Source of the DNA: an uncultured Methanomethylovorans sp.
Lineage (GTDB): Archaea > Halobacteriota > Methanosarcinia > Methanosarcinales > Methanosarcinaceae
NCBI GenBank assembly: GCA_937968035.1
Contig: CALBTS010000423.1
Location: 1-5,923, forward strand
Length of the DNA: 5,923 bases
Direction of reading: 5' to 3'
Shown: one piece after another, positions 1 through 5,885 of the stretch
How positions within the stretch are numbered: the stretch's first letter is position 1
Layout of the letters: each line of letters opens with the position of its first letter
Made by a program: the position numbers and the translations under genes
Notes under the pieces: generated by a model
The model's input: only the letters and a program-made list of their open reading frames with translations
Databases searched by the model: none
What the model was told of the DNA's origin: nothing

Positions 1-848
1 AAGTTGTCAGCATCAAGAACATCCAGATGGCCTTCAAAAAGTTTTGTGCTGCCGGAGATCATATCATGCAGTTCTTCCAGTGCTCCTTGGGGAGCTGCTT
101 TACTGCGTATGCTAAAATAATGATTTCCGTCTTTATCCTCTCTGCCTTCGATTTTGAACATGTTCATCTTATGGCCAAGTCCGCGGGTAAGACGGATATG
201 CGGATCCTGGTCAGCACCTACAGGTATAACGGTCGGCTTTGGTCCGCCGTACTCCTCAAGCTGAGGATGAAGGATATCAGCACTCTGCGTTACTGCACTT
301 ACCATATGGGAAACACTTGTTTCTCCGGTGAATCCGTAGATGGCACTTAATTCTGAATAATTTACCTTGGAGCCGAGTTCAAAAGAAAGGTCCTTCACAT
401 TATCTGAAGTGGACTGGAAATAAATGTGTCCATGAGGTTCAAAACCAAGGGCAATGAGGCTTAATATGTACTCATTGATGCCCGTATCCCTGCATTTATC
501 CCATGAGATCCCTCTTACGGAATGTGCTTCGCGGTCAGCTATTCCCACAAAAGCATCGGCTCCTTTCTGCTGGTGCCATATTATCTCTTCCATAACCATC
601 TTGTGTCCAAGATGTATTCTGCCGGATGGCATGAAACCACTCATTACGGCAAAAGGTTCTTTTTTATTCATAGCATCAAGCACATGCTCATAACTGCGAT
701 GGCCGAAGATCACTTTTCTGCGCATTAGCCTGTGAGGATCCTCTATGCGGGAATATAAGTCATCGAACGGCATTATACCAAATTCCTCAAATAATTTGGA
801 ATAATCTTCGATATTCGTTGAGCTCCATGGATCGATTTTTACATTCAT
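1..848 (-). CDS. trpS: Tryptophanyl-tRNA synthetase, archaeal type (C-terminal part outside window)
   Basis: Charges tRNA-Trp with tryptophan in the cytoplasm (class I aminoacyl-tRNA synthetase). Reading leftward from the ATG at 848-846, the frame stays open for 282 codons to the window edge, so the 3' end is missing. The class I HIGH-type signature appears as PSGRIHLGH at residues 74-82, followed by conserved GIADREAHS at 102-110. [13 protein letters not shown] at 210-222 is the active-site segment typical of the archaeal/eukaryotic TrpRS branch. The KMSKS-type loop and anticodon-binding domain should lie beyond the edge; full-length archaeal enzymes are roughly 400-500 residues, from memory. 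The N-terminal extension of about 70 residues before the HIGH motif fits that branch. No strong Shine-Dalgarno precedes the ATG (only AGGA about 15 nt away). It lies 106 nt downstream of the radical SAM gene on the same strand and may have its own promoter. Identification is secure. Confidence 0.95.
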   Translation of the reverse strand, partial: MNVKIDPWSSTNIEDYSKLFEEFGIMPFDDLYSRIEDPHRLMRRKVIFGHRSYEHVLDAMNKKEPFAVMSGFMPSGRIHLGHKMVMEEIIWHQQKGADAFVGIADREAHSVRGISWDKCRDTGINEYILSLIALGFEPHGHIYFQSTSDNVKDLSFELGSKVNYSELSAIYGFTGETSVSHMVSAVTQSADILHPQLEEYGGPKPTVIPVGADQDPHIRLTRGLGHKMNMFKIEGREDKDGNHYFSIRSKAAPQGALEELHDMISGSTKLFEGHLDVLDADN

Positions 849-921
849 GAGGGATCTAGGTCCTGTTTATGTTAATATCTATCATATGCCCCTGGCTACC
901 TGGCAATAGTAGAAACACGTA

Positions 922-929
922 GTTATATG
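922..929 (-). promoter_or_regulatory. Candidate TATA box for trpS
   Basis: On the minus strand this reads ACATATAA within the 106-nt gap between the radical SAM gene and trpS. An archaeal TATA box here would place transcription start near position 900, giving a leader of about 50 nt. It is only a fair match to the archaeal consensus (YTTAWATA), and read-through from the upstream KaiC-radical SAM pair is equally possible. Confidence 0.3.
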
Positions 930-954
930 TAAATGTTCTTGTTGTGGATGGAGA

Positions 955-2172
955 TCATCTGGGTTCTTTTTCCAGCAACCTGAAATCATATGGTGCTGAC
1001 TCTTCCTGGGGTATACTTCTCACCAGTTCAAGGAATGCAGGTTCATGCATTTTGCATGTATAACGCTCTCGCCTGTAATGTGAACTTTTACGTATCCTTT
1101 TCCATATGGTCTTCAGTGACTCTTCACGGACGTTACCATAGCTGAACGGAATATACGGACATGGTTTCACTGAGCCTTCAACACATAGGTGTAGCCAGCG
1201 CTGGCCAGCCATGCATCCCAGCATACGGCCTTCAAAATAAGTATTTGCGAATATACGCGGACCATCCTTTGAGGAGTTGATACGCTGATACATATCCAGG
1301 ATCTCTTTACGCTGCAGATCGGAAAGTATCGGATCTTCCGGTTTCTTTGGGATACTTTCCCACAAGGAAAATTCATGCACTCCCAGAGATGCTGCCATTT
1401 CATACATTGCAGGCAGTTCTTCTATGTTCCGGGGAGATACATGGGTGCACATTGTGACCAGCAGCCCGGCATCAAGTCCCATTTTCATAGCAGAGGTGGC
1501 CTTTTCAAAAGCACCTTCAAGCCTGCGGACTTCATCGTGTTTTTGTGGTTCAGTGGAATAAATGCTCACCAGCAGATTGTACAAACCTGCTTCTTTCAGT
1601 CTTCTTGCGGCCTCTGGGGTCATTTCAGTACCTGGAGTATACATATTGACAATGGCACGCTCTTTATCAACATATTCAATAAGCTCAAATATATCCTCCC
1701 TAAGCATGGGGTCCCCTTCAGTAAAAGTGATTATGAAAGCCCCCATGTCCAGTGCTTCATCAATTACTTTTTTCACTGCGGAAGTGTCAAGTTCGCCTTC
1801 TCCGCCACTTATAACACAATGGGCACACTGGCACTTACATTTGCGCGTGATCTCAAAAGATACGGTCTCTGGTACATATCTGCCAAGTGCGGTCTGTATC
1901 TCGGCAAGCAACAATCTGTTGAAAGCTTTGCTGGGGATAGGTGGAAGCCATGTGGAAGCAACAATATGATCTTCCGTTACAAGAGCTGGTTTTTCTTCCT
2001 TGAGGCGGGAGTTGATCCTGTCCAGAAAAGGAGTGCATGGCCTTTTGAGCCCCCCTTTTGCCTCCAGTTTGACAAAAGCCCCATTCTTATGTAATTTAAT
2101 GGTGAGTCCTGGAATAGATACAAGAGTGATGTCAGCTTCAGGACCTTCTGAAGGATGTTCAGCGGAATTCAT
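955..2172 (-). CDS. Radical SAM protein with a SPASM/twitch-like C-terminal cysteine domain
   Basis: A 405-residue radical SAM enzyme of unknown substrate. The [4Fe-4S]-binding CX3CX2C motif is Cys112, Cys116 and Cys119 (in RKCKCQCAHC). The SAM-contacting 'GGEP' segment appears in the variant form TEGDP at 151-155. About 110 residues precede the radical SAM core and include a short beta-rich stretch near residues 15-40. The C-terminal region has Cys320, Cys330 and Cys338, then YGNV at 345-348, IW at 356-357 and Cys373. This resembles the SPASM/twitch extensions that bind auxiliary Fe-S clusters in peptide-modifying or cofactor-building enzymes, but with fewer cysteines than a full two-cluster SPASM domain. 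The start was set at ATG 2172 because GGAG lies 7 nt upstream; a longer open frame reaches 2223 but lacks such a site and would overlap the previous gene by 65 nt. The chosen start overlaps the upstream KaiC-like gene by 14 nt, so translation is probably coupled. Family assignment is firm; function is not known. Confidence 0.9.
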   Translation of the reverse strand: MNSAEHPSEGPEADITLVSIPGLTIKLHKNGAFVKLEAKGGLKRPCTPFLDRINSRLKEEKPALVTEDHIVASTWLPPIPSKAFNRLLLAEIQTALGRYVPETVSFEITRKCKCQCAHCVISGGEGELDTSAVKKVIDEALDMGAFIITFTEGDPMLREDIFELIEYVDKERAIVNMYTPGTEMTPEAARRLKEAGLYNLLVSIYSTEPQKHDEVRRLEGAFEKATSAMKMGLDAGLLVTMCTHVSPRNIEELPAMYEMAASLGVHEFSLWESIPKKPEDPILSDLQRKEILDMYQRINSSKDGPRIFANTYFEGRMLGCMAGQRWLHLCVEGSVKPCPYIPFSYGNVREESLKTIWKRIRKSSHYRRERYTCKMHEPAFLELVRSIPQEESAPYDFRLLEKEPR

Positions 2173-2947
2173 TGATATTCTCCTTTTTTTGGGGAGCACT
2201 GCAGAAAATGTCTGCTTTCTCACTTAGAAGGGATCCATGGGGATCAACAACCAGCCCTGCATCAGTGATCCTATACTGGTGAATGGATTCGTCGTGTTTG
2301 ACGCCCCTCATCTTAAGGATCTCTATAAAGCGTATCCTTTCATTTCCGATCCTTGACATATTAAGGGAAATAACACCCTCTGCAAGATACTCCTCCACAT
2401 TGAAAGTATCTTGCACATATTTATTTTCACTTGAGATAAGGGTTGTGCAGTACAGGTTCTCTATATTCTTTATAAATTCCAACAACATGAATCTGATGTT
2501 GACCGGATCCTGCGATATTTTCAGTGTTGTGATGGAATCAATGAACAGGCGCTTTGCACCGATCTGCTGTACATTCTGATATATCTGATTAAGGACGCCT
2601 TCAAGTGTCATTTCTTCAGCATCTACCTTTTCATCGGTCATCGATCGCTTTATGTATCTGCTATACTTAAGGGGATCAGCCCGGATGATCCTTAGCTTGT
2701 TCTCTTTTACCAGCCTTTCAAGATCCCAGCTATGCCGCCACATATTGCGCATTATTCTGGCGGGGGACTCGTCAAAAGTGACATAAACACCAGCCTCATT
2801 GTATCTGGTGATACCCTCATAAAGATACTGTATTCCAAAAGTAGACTTGCCTGCTCCCGGTCCCCCTGTAAGCAGGATCACATCATCTTCGATAAAGCCG
2901 CCTTCGATCAGTTCATCAAAACCAGGTATTCCAGTAGGAACTCTCAT
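2159..2947 (-). CDS. KaiC-like single-domain RecA-superfamily ATPase
   Basis: A 262-residue protein with one KaiC/RadA-type ATPase domain covering nearly its whole length. The opening GIPGFDELIEGG (6-17) is the usual KaiC-domain start. Walker A is GGPGAGKST at 28-36 with Lys34. FDES at 58-61 occupies the place of the catalytic glutamate(s), with Glu60 the likely one. Walker B is RLFIDSIT at 133-140 with Asp137. GVISLN (191-196) and EILKMRGVKH (209-218) match the KaiC C-terminal strands. All residues expected for ATP binding and hydrolysis are present. Cyanobacterial KaiC has two such domains; single-domain archaeal relatives are common, mostly uncharacterised, and are thought to act as oligomeric ATP-driven switches. 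The tail after residue 240 is polar and not part of the core. ATG at 2947 is preceded by AAGGT with 6 nt spacing. A TATA box lies at 2992-2999, and the 3' end overlaps the radical SAM gene by 14 nt. A clock role should not be assumed from the name. Confidence 0.92.
   Translation of the reverse strand: MRVPTGIPGFDELIEGGFIEDDVILLTGGPGAGKSTFGIQYLYEGITRYNEAGVYVTFDESPARIMRNMWRHSWDLERLVKENKLRIIRADPLKYSRYIKRSMTDEKVDAEEMTLEGVLNQIYQNVQQIGAKRLFIDSITTLKISQDPVNIRFMLLEFIKNIENLYCTTLISSENKYVQDTFNVEEYLAEGVISLNMSRIGNERIRFIEILKMRGVKHDESIHQYRITDAGLVVDPHGSLLSEKADIFCSAPQKKENINEFR
2180..2183 (-). promoter_or_regulatory. Shine-Dalgarno site that fixes the radical SAM start
   Basis: The minus strand reads GGAG, preceded by a run of seven A, 7 nt before the ATG at 2172. 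It lies inside the last codons of the KaiC-like gene. It supports the internal methionine as the true start rather than the upstream initiation codon at 2223. Confidence 0.8.
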
Positions 2948-2991
2948 AAAAGGACCTTCAAGCAGTGTTGGATAGTAAATTATATTTCATG

Positions 2992-2999
2992 TTATATAA
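2992..2999 (-). promoter_or_regulatory. Candidate TATA box for the KaiC-like/radical SAM operon
   Basis: TTATATAA, a palindromic close match to the archaeal TATA consensus, lies in the 82-nt gap after aIF2 beta, preceded on the minus strand by the purine-rich AGTAGA. Transcription would start near 2969, leaving a leader of about 22 nt that contains the AAGGT ribosome-binding site. This suggests the pair is transcribed separately from the L10e/aIF2 beta operon, though read-through is not excluded. Confidence 0.5.
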
Positions 3000-3029
3000 T
3001 CTACTATTCCTGTATGCTGTCTATGCCCT

Positions 3030-3638
3030 TTAAACCCTTTCTGCAAAAGCCAGATTTCCACTGATCCTCTTGATCCTGGCTTTAACAGTTTGTCCTTTTG
3101 AAGTGTTCGGAACGAATATAGTGTATTTGGATAACTTAGCTATCCCGTCGCCTTTCGAACCGACGGAATCTATCATCAGTTCATATTCCTTTCCTTCTTC
3201 GATCTCATCTTTTGGGGCCTGAGCTACTGCACGTCTCTTTTTGACCGGTCTGTGGCCACCACATGCCGAACATCTGAGCATTAGCACCCTGTCGACCTTG
3301 ACAAGTTGCGTATCCGGACGACCACATTCAGAACAGATGACATACTCCTCAACATAGGCGTCGATGTTGGATTTTAGCATCTCTTTAGTGAAACGTCCCT
3401 GGAATACAGCTCTGCTTCCTTCGATCTTGCCCGCAGTACCTAGTTCCCGGGTCAGGTACTTCATCAAGTGGTCCGGGTCCCTGTTGAATACATCCGCTAT
3501 GTTGGCAAAATTGTCAAGGATAGTAGTTTTTCCTTCAACCAATACCCTGGGTTCGGGGACCACAAAACGTTCACCAGTGGTTTCCATGTCAGGCAGGTCG
3601 GCCAACGCGCGGTCAAGCAACTTTTCATAGCTATCCAT
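3030..3638 (-). CDS. eif2b: Translation initiation factor aIF2 subunit beta with C-terminal TRAM domain
   Basis: Beta subunit of the heterotrimeric aIF2 that delivers initiator Met-tRNA to the archaeal small ribosomal subunit. The 202 residues divide into three parts. An N-terminal helix (YEKLLDRAL, 4-12) resembles the segment that docks on the gamma subunit. The central IF2B/IF5 alpha-beta domain covers about 30-97. A zinc ribbon has Cys102, Cys105, Cys123 and Cys126. After a basic linker (PVKKRR, 131-136), residues about 146-202 form a TRAM domain, a small beta-barrel that binds RNA, recognisable from the [20 protein letters not shown] segment (149-168). Simple aIF2 beta proteins end after the zinc ribbon at about 135-140 residues, so this is a fused form. 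I recall it in Methanosarcinales. The ATG at 3638 has GAGGT 7 nt upstream. It sits 33 nt behind L10e and is probably co-transcribed with it. Confidence 0.95.
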   Translation of the reverse strand: MDSYEKLLDRALADLPDMETTGERFVVPEPRVLVEGKTTILDNFANIADVFNRDPDHLMKYLTRELGTAGKIEGSRAVFQGRFTKEMLKSNIDAYVEEYVICSECGRPDTQLVKVDRVLMLRCSACGGHRPVKKRRAVAQAPKDEIEEGKEYELMIDSVGSKGDGIAKLSKYTIFVPNTSKGQTVKARIKRISGNLAFAERV

Positions 3639-3671
3639 GTCTAATACCTCAGGAACACCGGATATAAAGAC

Positions 3672-4190
3672 TTACTGTACAAGTTCCAGTCCCTGGTCTA
3701 TTACTATTCTCACAGGTGTGGGAAGCTTCTGACCTGCACGCCTCAGTGCATCCTTAGCGACAACATAATTCTCTTTGTTCACGGATATTGTAAAGATCTT
3801 TTGTCCCGCAGATACCCTGGCAGCAGTTCCCACATTCTTTCCGTAGGCACCTCTCATACCGCTTGATACACGGTCTGCACCGGCGCCCGTTGCCTGCTTG
3901 TTCTCTCTTAGAACCTCATGGGGATATACCCTGAGCTTCAAATGATAACCTGTACGTCCGGCTGCATTCATTATAGCCCTGTTAGCAGTGATACGGGCAG
4001 CTTCAAGAGCAGTGTGCCTTATCTGGCATCTCTCTTTGACAATAAGAGAGAGTTTTACGGGGAAATCTTCAGTTTTACTACCCATATCGTAGTGGATGAC
4101 CTGGCTTCCAGGAACACCACCCATATACTTCCTGCGGGTGAATGAACGTTGTCTGACGTTCCTGTACATACTTGCTGGCTTTCTTACCAT
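3672..4190 (-). CDS. rpl10e: Large-subunit ribosomal protein L10e (uL16 family)
   Basis: Structural protein of the large ribosomal subunit, the archaeal/eukaryotic counterpart of bacterial L16, located near the peptidyl-transferase centre and tRNA sites. The 172-residue length is normal for the family. The start [10 protein letters not shown], the segment [14 protein letters not shown] (53-66), [15 protein letters not shown] (103-117) and the closing [10 protein letters not shown] are family hallmarks. The ATG at 4190 has GGAG 9 nt upstream. It is the first gene of the minus-strand translation operon with aIF2 beta. It diverges from moaB across 220 nt, which allows an unusually long leader (roughly 110-180 nt depending on which TATA box is used). 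No anomalies were seen in the coding region. Confidence 0.97.
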   Translation of the reverse strand: MVRKPASMYRNVRQRSFTRRKYMGGVPGSQVIHYDMGSKTEDFPVKLSLIVKERCQIRHTALEAARITANRAIMNAAGRTGYHLKLRVYPHEVLRENKQATGAGADRVSSGMRGAYGKNVGTAARVSAGQKIFTISVNKENYVVAKDALRRAGQKLPTPVRIVIDQGLELVQ

Positions 4191-4273
4191 GAATAAAATC
4201 TCCTTTAAGTTATGAATAAGTCCTCAGAATAGAATCTGGCTCCTTATAGATAATGTAGGTATTTGAATCTGTT

Positions 4274-4307
4274 GAGTCCTCTGGTAAATTACTTAGAGTA
4301 GAGGCTC
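4274..4307 (-). other. Possible hairpin in the L10e mRNA leader
   Basis: In the minus-strand transcript GAG-CCTCT (4307-4300) can pair with AGAGG-A-CTC (4282-4274): five base pairs, one bulged base and three more pairs, closing a 17-nt loop. It lies just downstream of, or at, the transcription start predicted from the TATA box at 4327-4334. The stem is short and the loop large, so it may be chance. It is listed because leaders of ribosomal-protein genes are a common place for autoregulatory structure. Confidence 0.2.
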
Positions 4308-4326
4308 TTCCTTTACTACCTTGGAG

Positions 4327-4334
4327 TTTATAAG
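4327..4334 (-). promoter_or_regulatory. Candidate TATA box for the L10e/aIF2 beta operon (proximal)
   Basis: The minus strand reads CTTATAAA after the purine-rich GGAATAAGG, which could serve as a TFB-recognition element. Start of transcription would fall near 4304, giving a leader of about 114 nt. It competes with the more consensus-like but more distant box at 4393-4402. Confidence 0.45.
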
Positions 4335-4378
4335 CCTTATTCCTCAGTGTCTATATGCCTTGCTGAGTATCGAGCGGT

Positions 4379-4386
4379 TCATATAG
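4379..4386 (+). promoter_or_regulatory. Candidate TATA box for a leaderless moaB transcript
   Basis: TCATATAG is centred about 28 nt before the moaB ATG at 4411. That is close to the distance expected if transcription begins at or next to the start codon. No Shine-Dalgarno sequence precedes that ATG, which agrees with leaderless initiation. The match to the TATA consensus is only moderate. Confidence 0.3.
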
Positions 4387-4392
4387 GTTATT

Positions 4393-4402
4393 CTTATATA
4401 AA
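4393..4402. promoter_or_regulatory. Near-perfect palindromic TATA box in the divergent L10e/moaB region
   Basis: CTTATATAAA contains an 8-bp palindrome (4394-4401) and matches the archaeal TATA consensus on both strands. On the minus strand it would start L10e transcription near 4370 with a leader of about 180 nt. On the plus strand it would start near 4423, downstream of the only plausible moaB start codon, so use for moaB is unlikely. Confidence 0.4.
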
Positions 4403-4410
4403 CACTGTGT

Positions 4411-4956
4411 ATGCAATCCTCAACTCCCCTATCCCACAAACAACATATAAAAGGAAATATACGATTTGCGCTCATAACAGTTTCAACATCACGATTCAAT
4501 AAATATGGCTCCGCTATATCTCCACAAGAGGCTGAAGACTTATCTGGAGATCGGATGCATACTTTGGTAAAAGAGACTGGGCATGAAGTCGTATCCTATT
4601 CATTGGTTCCCGACGATCCCGTCTGCATCCGGGATCTGATATCTCGTATGATAGGCGAAGATGTGGATGTGATAGTAACCAGTGGAGGTACAGGATTAAG
4701 CCCTGACGACGTGACCATAGAAGCTATATCTCCTCTGTTCCATAAAGAGATACAAGGTTTTGGAGAATACTTCAGGTATCTTAGTATCGGACAAATAGGC
4801 AGTTCTGTGGTCCTTACAAGGGCATGTGCCGGTATAGCGGACAATAAAGTCATATTTTGCATTCCGGGCTCACCAAACGCAGTAGATCTTGCATTTTCAG
4901 AAGTGATCCTGCCGGAGGCAGGCCATATTTTAAAACATCTTGGAAAGGTAGCATAA
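4411..4956 (+). CDS. moaB: MoaB/MogA-family molybdopterin adenylyltransferase
   Basis: Activates molybdopterin by adenylation (MPT plus ATP to MPT-AMP) before metal insertion, in molybdenum/tungsten cofactor biosynthesis. In methanogens the tungsto- or molybdopterin cofactor is needed by formylmethanofuran dehydrogenase. The 181 residues are a complete single MoCF-binding domain. Visible motifs are ITVSTSR (22-28), SGD (45-47), TSGGTG (90-95) for pterin/nucleotide binding, acidic Asp99 and Asp100, the segment LFHKEIQGFGE (109-119), and PGSPNAV (152-158). The ATG at 4411 is used because no other ATG, GTG or TTG occurs in frame until Met49, which would delete the first strand. The N-terminal STPLSHK stretch also resembles other archaeal MoaB proteins as I remember them. 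No ribosome-binding site is visible, so the mRNA may be leaderless. The gene stands alone, divergent from L10e, with no other cofactor genes in view. Confidence 0.93.
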   Translation: MQSSTPLSHKQHIKGNIRFALITVSTSRFNKYGSAISPQEAEDLSGDRMHTLVKETGHEVVSYSLVPDDPVCIRDLISRMIGEDVDVIVTSGGTGLSPDDVTIEAISPLFHKEIQGFGEYFRYLSIGQIGSSVVLTRACAGIADNKVIFCIPGSPNAVDLAFSEVILPEAGHILKHLGKVA

Positions 4957-4978
4957 AAATAACTTCCTATAATACCTG

Positions 4979-4985
4979 TTATATA
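4979..4985 (+). promoter_or_regulatory. Candidate TATA box for the second KaiC-like gene
   Basis: TTATATA lies in the 119-nt gap after moaB, placing a start near 5008 and a leader of about 68 nt. A second, weaker box (ATATAAGG at 5035-5042 or so) would give a start near 5062, just ahead of the ribosome-binding site. The sequence does not decide between them, and moaB read-through remains possible. Confidence 0.3.
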
Positions 4986-5065
4986 CCAGTAAAGATATTA
5001 TACATCGCGACAATTTACCAAGTAAATAGATGATATAAGGACAAATGATAAATATAATCGCTCAG

Positions 5066-5070
5066 AAGGT
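5066..5070 (+). promoter_or_regulatory. Shine-Dalgarno site choosing ATG 5076 for the second KaiC-like gene
   Basis: AAGGT ends 5 nt before the ATG at 5076. The in-frame TTG at 5070 overlaps this site and would leave it no spacing, so the ATG is the better start. Confidence 0.65.
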
Positions 5071-5075
5071 TGTGC

Positions 5076-5777
5076 ATGGCAGGATATTCATTAGGCATCA
5101 AAGAGCTGGATGAGATCCTTGGTATTATCAGGGAGGGAACGAATATCATGATGATAGGTCCTCCTATGAGCTCTAAAGATGAACTTCTTAACCTGATAGT
5201 ATACAACGGCTTTATTAATGGCAATTCGTCTATAATTGTATCCACCCGTGAGCCAGGAGAAAGGTTCTTTGAATGGTTTGAGCGCAATGGAATAAACATA
5301 TCTGATGCTAGCATAGGCGTAGTTGATTGCGTTACAAAGACCCTTGGGATGGGTGCTCCGGAGACCGAAAGGATAAAACGTGCATCAAGCCCGGTTGACC
5401 TGACAGGTATTGGAGTTAAGATCAGCCAGTTCTTTGAAGACTTCCTGATGAAGAGAAGGATACCTCAGAACCGGCTTTGTATCAACTCACTGTCAACGAT
5501 CCTGATGTATTCCAATCTGCAGACAGTGTTCAAATTCCTTCATGTCTTCACCGGAAGAGTGAAAGCAGCAAACGGATTAGGAATATACGTTGTAGAGGAT
5601 GGAATGCATGATCAGCAAACTATAACCACCCTACAGCAACTTTTTGATGGAATGATCGAGATCCGCGCAAGCGGTGAGCACCACTGTGTACGTGTGGTGG
5701 GATTAACTCCAAAACCAACTCCCTGGTTTGAGTATGAGATCGAAGGTAACCATCTGAAGCTTAAAGAATGTAAGTGA
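5076..5777 (+). CDS. KaiC-like RecA-fold protein with degenerate Walker motifs
   Basis: A 233-residue protein with the size and strand order of a single KaiC domain, opening with YSLGIKELDEILG (4-16). At the P-loop position it reads GPPMSSKD (28-35): Lys34 is kept, but the preceding glycine is serine and the following Ser/Thr is aspartate. The Walker B segment is RLCINSLST (133-141), with Asn137 where the canonical protein at 2159-2947 has Asp137. Lys34 and residue 137 fall at identical positions in both proteins, which supports homology. The later part (VFKFLHVFTGRVKAANGL at 151-168, LFDGMIEIR at 189-197) matches the style of archaeal RAD55/KaiC-like pseudo-ATPases. I infer it binds nucleotide weakly or not at all and acts as a scaffold, sensor or partner subunit. 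There is no signal peptide or membrane segment. The ATG at 5076 is chosen over TTG 5070 by ribosome-binding-site spacing. Function is unknown. Confidence 0.85.
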   Translation: MAGYSLGIKELDEILGIIREGTNIMMIGPPMSSKDELLNLIVYNGFINGNSSIIVSTREPGERFFEWFERNGINISDASIGVVDCVTKTLGMGAPETERIKRASSPVDLTGIGVKISQFFEDFLMKRRIPQNRLCINSLSTILMYSNLQTVFKFLHVFTGRVKAANGLGIYVVEDGMHDQQTITTLQQLFDGMIEIRASGEHHCVRVVGLTPKPTPWFEYEIEGNHLKLKECK

Positions 5778-5838
5778 AGGAAAGGCTACCCGTAAACGCT
5801 ATCTATATCCGCTCATGTGCCCCTTTAATGCTATTGAA

Positions 5839-5846
5839 CTTTTATG
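5839..5846 (+). promoter_or_regulatory. Weak TATA-like site before the right-edge gene
   Basis: CTTTTATG lies about 43 nt ahead of the ATG at 5886, predicting a start near 5868 and a leader of about 18 nt. Another weak candidate is CTATATCC at 5803-5810. Both deviate from the consensus. Confidence 0.2.
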
Positions 5847-5885
5847 CCACAGAGTATTTGAACATGAAATAAATTGGGAATAACT

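Noticed and set aside
27..728. Plus-strand open frames at 27-350, 454-693 and 522-728.
   Set aside because: All are antisense to trpS, which is continuous and unmistakable on the minus strand.
1375..2094. A 239-codon open frame on the plus strand.
   Set aside because: It lies wholly antisense to the radical SAM gene, its translation has no recognisable motif, and the opposite strand encodes a clear enzyme.
2184..2190. Run of seven A near the end of the KaiC-like gene as a programmed frameshift site producing a KaiC-radical SAM fusion.
   Set aside because: The downstream frame is +1 relative to the KaiC-like gene, whereas A7 slippage normally gives -1. The run is better explained as part of the purine-rich ribosome-binding site.
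2173..2223. Longer radical SAM start at 2223 (17 extra residues).
   Set aside because: The extension would overlap the KaiC-like gene by 65 nt, has no ribosome-binding site, and is low in family-like content; GGAG sits correctly before the ATG at 2172.
2159..2947. Reading the KaiC-like protein as a circadian clock component.
   Set aside because: It has one domain, there are no KaiA or KaiB genes, and single-domain KaiC relatives are widespread in archaea without a clock.
5070..5075. TTG start for the second KaiC-like gene, two codons upstream of the ATG.
   Set aside because: The TTG overlaps the ribosome-binding site AAGGT and would leave no spacing.
5778..5885. A transcription terminator after the second KaiC-like gene.
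   Set aside because: Only short T tracts (three or four) and no stem were found, which is too weak to call.
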